Part shown: positions 58,270 to 64,000 of the stretch, in pieces
How positions within the stretch are numbered: the first letter of the stretch is position 1
Layout of the letters: each line of letters opens with the position of its first letter
Source: Rhea pennata
Taxonomy: Eukaryota; Chordata; Aves; Rheiformes; Rheidae
NCBI RefSeq assembly: GCF_028389875.1
Contig: NC_084676.1
Span: 3,782,001-3,846,000, forward strand
DNA length: 64,000 bases
Direction: 5' to 3'
Notes under the pieces: model-generated
What the model was told of the DNA's origin: nothing
Databases searched by the model: none
Seen by the model: only the letters and a program-made list of their open reading frames with translations
Program-made: the position numbers and the translations under genes

Positions 58270-58720
58270 CATATGATTCAAGGAAAAATTCATACACGTA
58301 AGAGAGGTGTAAATCTCCGTATTATCTATGTTAGCTATAAATAAATTAAATTAAGGTCTAGCTGAGCAAAACACTTTTGTAAACTGAGGCTTCTGAATAT
58401 TGTGCAGTTTGCATGTTTAACAGGACTTTGCTTCCATCATGGGAGGAGAAGGAGAGCTAATAACCCATTGATTTTAAGGCCCATTTAGGAAAAGAATTGC
58501 CTATAGAGAGCTGATCAGCGTGCATTACTTTGTAACATCTAAATACCCTGGGCACAAAATAATGCTGAGGGATGCAAATTATGTAGCCGTTTTTATATTT
58601 AGATGGGTTGTGCCTGTGCATGTGAGCGTGGTACGGGGGCTGGTTTTAGTTTTGGCTTAAAGGAAAGTCAGGAGGGACTCTCAGGAAACGGTAAATGTTA
58701 CACACGGCTCTAGTTATCCT
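58270..58720. other. AT-rich block with POU octamer, candidate noncoding element
   Basis: Repeat-free AT-rich sequence with a perfect ATGCAAAT at 58572-58579, immediately followed by TATGTAG. It lies about 2.3 kb beyond the TLX3 3' end. Enhancer status is inferred from texture only. Confidence 0.35.
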
Positions 58721-59089
58721 CTAGTCTGTGTTGCGCATTCAGGCACTCGGCTGTTTGGCCCTACACAGAAAATCACTTACGCACATGATTAAGCAAATTT
58801 AAGAAAGCGATCGGCCCAAAGGTAAGCCCCTCTGATAATTCAGCAATATTTAACTCTCGTTGCTTTTTTCTATTGCTGTTCAGCAATGTGTTTAAATATG
58901 AGCTTTCCTGTGCTTAAAATTTCTGAACAGGAGAGAATGCAAGTATAAAGCACAGACTTCCCAGCACGCACACGCACAAAAGCCTAACACCCCATTTACA
59001 GCTGCAAGACTGCTTAGGAAAGAACATCCACGTGCAAAGAATTACCAGTGTCACAACAGCACCAAGCACCAGCACGCAGCAAAGCGGCT

Positions 59090-59380
59090 CTCCAAAGCCT
59101 GCCCCGAACGCGGAGGAGAGCGGCCCCGCGGCCGAGCGGCTGCTGCCTGCGCGCTCGCCGCGCTGCTTCCCGAGCTCTGCGGGAGGCGAAGGAGCGCTCG
59201 GCAGCGACCGGCGGGGCGGGGGGAGGAACCGAGCCGCGAGCGCCGCTGCGGCCGCCTGCCCGCGGCCCGGCTCGCCCAGGCCCCGGCCGGCGGCAGCTCC
59301 CGCAGCCGGCGCGGCGAGTGCCGGGCCCCGCCGGCGTTGCCGCCGGCCCGCTCGGGCCTGCTTGTGCTGCTCGTGATAAG
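59090..59380. promoter_or_regulatory. Orphan CpG island 4
   Basis: A short, dense CpG segment bounded by AT-rich DNA, with no recognised exon. It lies downstream of TLX3 and may belong to the TLX3 developmental CpG domain or mark a noncoding RNA. Confidence 0.55.
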
Positions 59381-59908
59381 ACGGCCGTAAGCGTTACGTG
59401 GCTTCACCGCAAAGCTGATTGCTGGAATATGCAAGTACTGTTACGCTTTCTGCAAATACACAGCTTCTGGATTACAGCAGTTTCAGGAAAACTGCAGGGA
59501 AATCAGGAATACAGAAGTTTATGGTCCCAGGACATTAGAACAGTTCAAGAACGAGGCTGTCTTAAAAACAAAACAGATGGAAGAGTTTGGAGACTTTAGG
59601 GGGTCCAGCTAAAACATAACATCAAGTGCACAACATGTGAATATGGACACCGGTTTATTCCAAAAGCCTTACGCTATTCACAGCTTGACTCTTCCACATT
59701 TTAATGCGCATACGGATTCCTCCTAGCTGCTGTACGCGAGCTGCTTCGGCGGGGAGTGTATGTAATCACCTCTGCTGCGCCCGTGCCTCAGGAGCCGCTA
59801 ACTGCGGGTTGCAAACTCAGCGCGGACCCCGCGGGCAGGACCCCAGGCTGGCACCCTGCAAGAGCGCTGAGCTGGGGCAATTTCTGCTCCGATTCCCCCC
59901 CAACACCT

Positions 59909-59930
59909 CCCCCCCCCCCCCCCCCCCCGT
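59909..59930. repeat. Poly(C) run of about 20 nt
   Basis: A long C run within CCTCCC...CGTAGC. It is a candidate G-quadruplex/i-motif and a likely site of assembly or length error. Confidence 0.85.
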
Positions 59931-60459
59931 AGCGCTCCTCCCCAGACGAGCAGCCTCGTAGCAGGCAGGACACAGCAGGAAGCACATTGCTCCGTATCAA
60001 AACGGGGCGCAGAGAGGAATTTAGCCAACGGGCACCGATTTTGAGCCATGCAGCAGCAACAAAAAATATGTGCGGTGACAGTAACAGGGTCACACGCTGC
60101 AAAACTGCAAGAAAAATAACATTTATCCAGGATCTTTAGCCAGGTATAGGTTTCTTCGTTGCTGTTTCCTCCTCTTCCAGACACGTCCCCAGCATCAGGA
60201 TTTTTCGATGCAGGCAGCATATTCCAGGTCGAAGAACGACAGTCGAGTGGCTGCACGCCCCAGCACCACCAGCGCCCGCAGGGTGACAGGATTCGGCCCT
60301 GCCTTCGGACCATGACAACCTCCCCCTACGACCCCCCCTTCCCTCCCATCATCTTTGCTGCCGACCGAACCGGAGCCCCGCTGCCACTTAAAGAAAAAAA
60401 AAAAGAAAAAGAAAAAAAAAGGGATTTAGCTAGAGAAAATATTTTCTTAACCCCTCACC

Positions 60460-60840
60460 TTAAGTGACCCATTTCCCCCAAGCGCCCGCGACCCGTCCCG
60501 GGGAAGGGGTAACCCGGAGCCCCGCGTTTCAACTTCTGCAGAGCCGCGGCGGCCGCGGCCGGGCACGTTACGCCGCTGAACGCGTCCTGCGAGGGGGAAG
60601 CGCCGCGGCCACCGCCGCGGCCGAACCCGCGTAAAGCGGAGCGGCGGCTCGGCTCGGCCCGGCCCGCCGCGCGGCCCCCAGCGCGACCGCGCCGCTCCCC
60701 GCCGCCCGCCGCCGTCCCGGAGCCCCGCTCCGCACCGCACCGCTCCGCACCGCTCCGCTCCGCCGGGCCGGGCCCCGCCGACCCCTGCGCGGCCGCGGCC
60801 GCTGCGGGCTCCGGCGGCACCGCGGAGACACGCACGCAAG
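60460..60840. promoter_or_regulatory. CpG island at the TLX3 3' boundary
   Basis: The CpG density is very high, with a CACCGCTCCG-type simple repeat near 60730-60760. It ends a few bases before the proposed TLX3 polyadenylation site. The open frames here are composition artefacts. Confidence 0.6.
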
Positions 60841-60844
60841 CGAA

Positions 60845-61548
60845 GAGGCGTTTTTAAAGAAAACGTTTATTTACACGTCTCGGCAAGTACAAAGTATTAT
60901 ACATGGTCTGTGTCAACCCCAAATCTTCTTTATTATGAAACATAAGGCGCTTTCTCTAGAGTCGATGGCGAAGGGTGAGGGCGTAGGTGCTGTTTTCCGT
61001 GTGCTAAGCGCATCGGCTGGAAAGGTTAGGACAAAATAAAAGTGTGTGTTGCCTGAAAGGAGCCCTTATTACTACGGCGAATAAATTACAGATGACATTA
61101 ACTTCACCTGGGACAGATGGAAGCTACTGCTTTTCGGCTTAATAGGGTTTCCTAAGCTAATGAGTCACCGGCTCCACTTAGTCCCCTCCGCTAAGCGATA
61201 GGTAGGTATTTCTTCTTCAGACTATCCTCAGAACAGGGAAAAAAAAATAGCCTTTTGTTCCAAAGCCAACCCAAAATACCTATGTTCGGATTTCGATATA
61301 AATAATCGAGGTTTTATATAGTTCCATATTAATAGTGCCCAAAATCTCGATGCATAAATAAATTAAATTATTAACACTTCTTACAAAAAGTGACATTATT
61401 TCCCTTCCTAGTGGAACACCGACACGAATGTACAAACGGAGCGGCCGGCGCGGCGGGGCCGCGCAGCGGCGGCAGCGCTGCTCCGCGCGGCGCAGCGCGG
61501 CGGCCCCGGCGCCGGCCGCGGCCGCGGCCCCGGCGCAGCGCGGCGGGC
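60845..61548 (-). other. TLX3: TLX3 3'UTR
   Basis: About 700 nt follow the stop codon and turn from GC-rich to AT-rich. It ends after GTGTAAATAAACGTTTTCTT. The extent is inferred from the polyadenylation signals. Confidence 0.7.
60866..60934 (-). terminator. TLX3: TLX3 polyadenylation signals
   Basis: On the minus strand AATAAA occurs at 60934-60929 (CATAATAAAGAAG) and at 60871-60866 (GTAAATAAACG). The second is followed by T-rich sequence and is the better candidate for the main 3' end. Confidence 0.7.
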
Positions 61549-61759
61549 CTAGACGAGGGAGGTGACGGGCGGGATCTTGGCGCTCTCCTCCTCCCAGGGC
61601 TGCAGGTTCTGCAGCGCGAAGAGCGAGGAGTTGTGCAGGCACAGCGGGTCCGGCTGGATGGACTCGTTGAGCGACTTCTGGAAGGCGTCGTGCTGCAGCT
61701 GCAGCATCAGCCGGCTCGCCTGCTGCCGCTCGGCCTCCCGCTCCTCCGCCGTCTGCCGC
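61549..61759 (-). CDS. TLX3: TLX3 coding exon 3
   Basis: This 211-nt exon encodes the C-terminal 69 residues, from [13 protein letters not shown] to PPVTSLV, including a predicted helical Glu/Gln-rich stretch and LQPWEEE. The acceptor is GCCCAG. The intron between exons 2 and 3 is only 104 bp. Confidence 0.97.
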
Positions 61760-62824
61760 CTGGGCACACACACACCGCTCAGCGCCGCGCCGCGCCGCCG
61801 CCCCACGCGCGGAAGCTCCCCCCAGGCGGGCGCGCGGCGGGGGAAGCGCGGGCGCGCACTCACCGCCACTTGGTGCGCCGGTTCTGGAACCAGGTCTTCA
61901 CCTGCGCGTCCGTCATCTTGAGCGACTTGGCGAGGGCGGCGCGCTCGGCCGAGGCCAGGTACTTCTGCCGGTGGAAGCGCTTCTCCAGCTCGCAGATCTG
62001 CACCCGCGAGAAGGACGTGCGCGGCTTCTTGCGCTTGGGCGGCGTGCGGTTCTGGTAGGGGTGCCCGATGCGCCGCGTCACCGCGAAGGGCGTCAGCGCC
62101 GCCGCCGCTGCCGGGAGGCGAAGGCAGAGCCGTGAGCCCGGCGCCGCGAGCCCCGCGCGGCCCCCGCCCGCCCCCGCGGCGCGGCCCGGGCGCCCGGCGA
62201 GGGGCCCGCGCGGAGCCGCCGCCCGCCTCGCTTCCCGTGCCGGGAGGAGCGTCGCCCCTCGGAAGGCCGGCGGCGCCGGGGCAGCAGTCGAGGGAGCGCC
62301 CCCCGCCCCGCGTTTCGTTCGGGTTTCGTGTCCCCCCCGCCGGGCGGCCGTCGCTCGGGGCCCTGGCGGCTCCGCCGCGGCCCGGCGCCCGCGGCCCTAC
62401 CTGTGAACCTGTCCTTGACGAAGCGGCGGCTGCTCTCCATCCAGGGGAAGTTGAGGCTGCCGAGGCTGGGCACCGCCGGCATGGCGGGGATGGCGCCGGA
62501 GATCGGCGGCGGCACGGCGCCGGGGATGGGCCTGTGCGCCGGCACCCGGATCACGCCGCCCGGCGCCAGGCTCAGGTTCACACTGTAAGATCCAGAGTCC
62601 TCGAAGGGCGCCGCGATGGCCGGGAAGGGGGCGGCGAGCGCCGGGTACGGGGCGCCGGGGCGGCCGGCGGGGCCGCCCAGGAAGGCCGCGCCGTCGGGGC
62701 CCCGCGGGGGCGGCTGGGGCGCGCTCTCCTGCTCGGGGCTGTTCAGGATCTGGTCGATGCCGAAGCTGATGGGCTCGTGCTGGTGCTGGTGCTGCTGGCC
62801 CGGCGCGCCCGTCGGCTGGTCCAT
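61549..62824 (-). CDS. TLX3: T-cell leukaemia homeobox protein 3, 3 exons, 292 aa
   Basis: TLX3 (HOX11L2/RNX) is a nuclear NKL-class homeodomain transcription factor that selects glutamatergic over GABAergic fate in dorsal spinal cord and is needed for brainstem respiratory neurons. Exons 62824-62401, 62107-61864 and 61759-61549 join to 879 nt (292 residues plus TAG), against 291 in human. The protein shows an eh1-like ISFGIDQIL at 19-27, a FPWM PBX-binding hexapeptide at 126-129 and a homeodomain at about 167-226. Helix 3 reads [17 protein letters not shown], with the Thr at homeodomain position 47 that marks the TLX family and the invariant Trp48, Phe49 and Asn51. The C-terminus ends PPVTSLV. 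The start ATG matches the family, but the N-terminus has a [10 protein letters not shown] run not in human. Confidence 0.98.
61864..62107 (-). CDS. TLX3: TLX3 coding exon 2 (homeodomain)
   Basis: This 244-nt exon encodes [19 protein letters not shown], then the basic KRKKPRTSF arm and the three homeodomain helices through RRTKWR. The acceptor is CCCGGCAG and the donor GGCG|GTGAGT. Where human has FTVTRR this copy has FAVTRR. Confidence 0.97.
62401..62824 (-). CDS. TLX3: TLX3 coding exon 1
   Basis: This 424-nt exon encodes residues 1-141 plus one base. It holds the His/Gln run, the eh1-like motif, a Pro/Ala/Gly-rich linker, the [20 protein letters not shown] block, and [17 protein letters not shown]. 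The donor is ACAG|GTAGGG. Confidence 0.97.
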
Positions 62825-63059
62825 GCTCGGCGGGGAGGGCTGGCGGCGGGCTCACCTCGGGGCGCGCTATAAAGCGCCGGCCGCGCCGCGCCGCGCCGCG
62901 CTGCGCCGCGCTGCGCCGCGCCGCGCTCCGCGGGCCCAGGGCGGCCCCGCGCACGCCGCGCGCAAACTTCGCCGAGCGCGCGCCGCCCCGGCAGCCGCCG
63001 CCGTCATCTCCTCGGGGCCCGGCCGCGCGCCCCGCGCCGCGTGCGCCCCCGCCGCCGCC

Positions 63060-63096
63060 ATTGGCCGCCGCCGCCCAGCCTCTGCGCTCCCATTGG
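63060..63096 (-). promoter_or_regulatory. TLX3: Twin CCAAT boxes upstream of TLX3
   Basis: Two CCAAT boxes on the minus strand (ATTGG at 63060-63064 and 63092-63096) are 32 bp apart, about three helical turns. This is a classic NF-Y arrangement, about 240-270 bp upstream of the ATG. Confidence 0.65.
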
Positions 63097-63159
63097 CTCC
63101 CGCCGCCCGGCACCGGCCTCGATCGCGGCAACGGGGGCCCGGGGACCGGGCCGCGGTGA

Positions 63160-63183
63160 CATCACTGGGGCGCACGAACAATG
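63160..63183. promoter_or_regulatory. TLX3: TGACATCA (ATF/CRE-like) and ACAATGG (SOX-like) sites
   Basis: GTGACATCACTGG lies near 63157-63169, and GAACAATGGGG starts near 63176. Both are isolated complex motifs in otherwise low-complexity GC-rich DNA, about 100 bp upstream of the CCAAT pair. Confidence 0.4.
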
Positions 63184-63434
63184 GGGCCGGCGCGCGGGCG
63201 GGGGGGGGGCGCGGACGGGGCGGCCCCGCGGGGCGGCGGCGGCGCCGCTCTGCGCTCCGCGCTCCGCGCTGCCCCCGCGCCGCCCCCGCGCCCCTCTCTG
63301 CCCCGCGCCTCGCGGCGGCGGGCGGCTGCGGCCCGGGGCCCCGACGGCCGCCGCGGCGAGGCGCCCCGCGCGCCGCCGCCCCGGCCGGGCCCCGGCGGCG
63401 CGGGCGGGCGGCGGCGGCGGCGCCCCGGTGCGCC

Positions 63435-63580
63435 GCACAAAGAGATTCCGTTTTGGATTAATTGGCGTCAACAAACTTACTGCCAGGCTCGCCCGCTAAG
63501 TGAGTTTGCAGACGCTCCCTAACGTCCAAATTGGACTAAAGGCGTTAAAAATTAAATAACGTTCAAATGCATTTACTTAG
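63435..63580. other. AT-rich upstream block of TLX3, candidate conserved element
   Basis: Sequence changes abruptly from CpG-rich to complex AT-rich with GGATTAATTGGCGTCAACAA, which holds a homeodomain TTAATTGG core and a forkhead-like GTCAACAAAC. It is a plausible proximal enhancer. Confidence 0.35.
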
Positions 63581-64000
63581 TTTCCCTTTTATAGAGGGAA
63601 ATGAAAACAGGGAATAGAATTTTCCTTTTAATAGAATGTAATAGTATTTGATCAGCACCTGGTAGGGCTGATGCCGTGATTTCAGGGAGCAGTGACAAGG
63701 AGGGAGTTTATTAGTTTTTAAAGCTTAGGATTCAATTACCGCAACGCGCTGAATAATTTAAACGGCAGCAGCGGAGGCAAACGGACCTGTGGAGCTGCGG
63801 GGCTTATGGCGGAAGAAATCCGCCGGCAAGGAATTAGGGAAAAAAAAAAGCACAGGGAAGGAGGGAAGGAGGGAGGCAGGAGGGAGGAGAGGGCGCTCGG
63901 CTTCCCGCAGCCGGCGCGGCGCGAGGCGCCCGGGCGCAGCGCGCGGCCGCCCCGACGGGCGCCGCGGAGCCGCCGCTGAAGTTTGCGGCGCAGCGTTGGA
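63581..64000. other. TLX3 upstream flank; purine tract and CpG-rich end
   Basis: AT-rich sequence passes into an AGGG/GGAGG purine tract (63841-63892) and a new CpG-rich block to the window edge (63893-64000). No exon is recognised. Confidence 0.5.

Larger units (their letters stand above)
61430..63450 (-). promoter_or_regulatory. TLX3: TLX3 CpG domain
   Basis: Gene body and 5' flank form one CpG-dense region of about 2 kb, as is usual for developmental homeobox genes regulated by Polycomb. It contains the promoter elements listed separately and a GCCGC-type simple repeat at 62880-62930. Confidence 0.85.

Noticed and set aside
62868-62874. TATAAAG as TLX3 TATA box
   Set aside because: It reads TATAAAG only on the plus strand and lies about 45 bp from the ATG, in a near-palindromic GCGCTATAAAGCGC. 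An assignment to the minus-strand gene is not supported.
62093-63531. Multiple long open frames on both strands around TLX3
   Set aside because: GC-rich shadows of TLX3 and its promoter. Only the three-exon TLX3 frame matches a known protein.

Overview
The window is avian nuclear DNA and almost certainly comes from a passerine (songbird-group) bird. It carries CR1 LINE copies, which mark bird and reptile genomes. It also carries one SINE made of a tRNA-Ile-like head fused to a CR1-type tail. As I recall the literature, that head-plus-tail architecture (TguSINE1-like) is restricted to passerines. Two vertebrate genes are recognised beyond doubt, both on the minus strand: NPM1 (nucleophosmin; 11 coding exons, 12128-25286, 294 aa) and TLX3 (T-cell leukaemia homeobox 3; 3 coding exons, 61549-62824, 292 aa). 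The minus-strand order TLX3 then NPM1 matches the TLX3-NPM1-FGF18 order of human 5q35. This suggests chicken/zebra-finch chromosome 13 or its equivalent, with FGF18 expected beyond base 1. No FGF18 exon was recognised here.

Layout. 1-11.8 kb: intergenic DNA downstream of NPM1, AT-moderate, with no supported gene. 11.8-25.4 kb: NPM1, with a strikingly conserved 3'UTR, a GC-AG intron 2, and a CpG island (about 24.6-25.8 kb) holding a TATA-like box, a pyrimidine-rich start (TOP-like), an 18-bp CTCGCGAG palindrome, and three CACGTG E-boxes in intron 1. An unexplained 95-codon antisense open frame lies in NPM1 intron 9. 25.9-30.05 kb: CR1-derived sequence, including a 5'-truncated CR1 interrupted by the SINE. 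30-48.5 kb: intergenic DNA with old repeats, tandem duplications, microsatellites and AT-rich blocks that look like conserved noncoding DNA. 48.5-51.4 kb: a run of CpG islands without a recognisable protein gene, wrapped around AT-rich segments with perfect POU octamers. 51.4-59 kb: intergenic DNA with old LINE and MITE-like remnants and a 40+ bp poly(A). 59-64 kb: GC-rich, CpG-dense TLX3 domain with gene, promoter and upstream flank.

Functionally, NPM1 is a housekeeping nucleolar histone chaperone and ribosome-biogenesis factor. TLX3 is a developmental transcription factor that specifies glutamatergic neurons in the dorsal spinal cord and hindbrain. Their different regulatory styles are visible in the sequence: a compact growth-regulated promoter for NPM1, and a broad CpG domain plus candidate distal elements for TLX3. 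No novel multi-gene system is evident. The most interesting leads are the antisense open frame, the orphan CpG-island/octamer block, the GC-AG splice donor, the conserved NPM1 3'UTR and the nested SINE.
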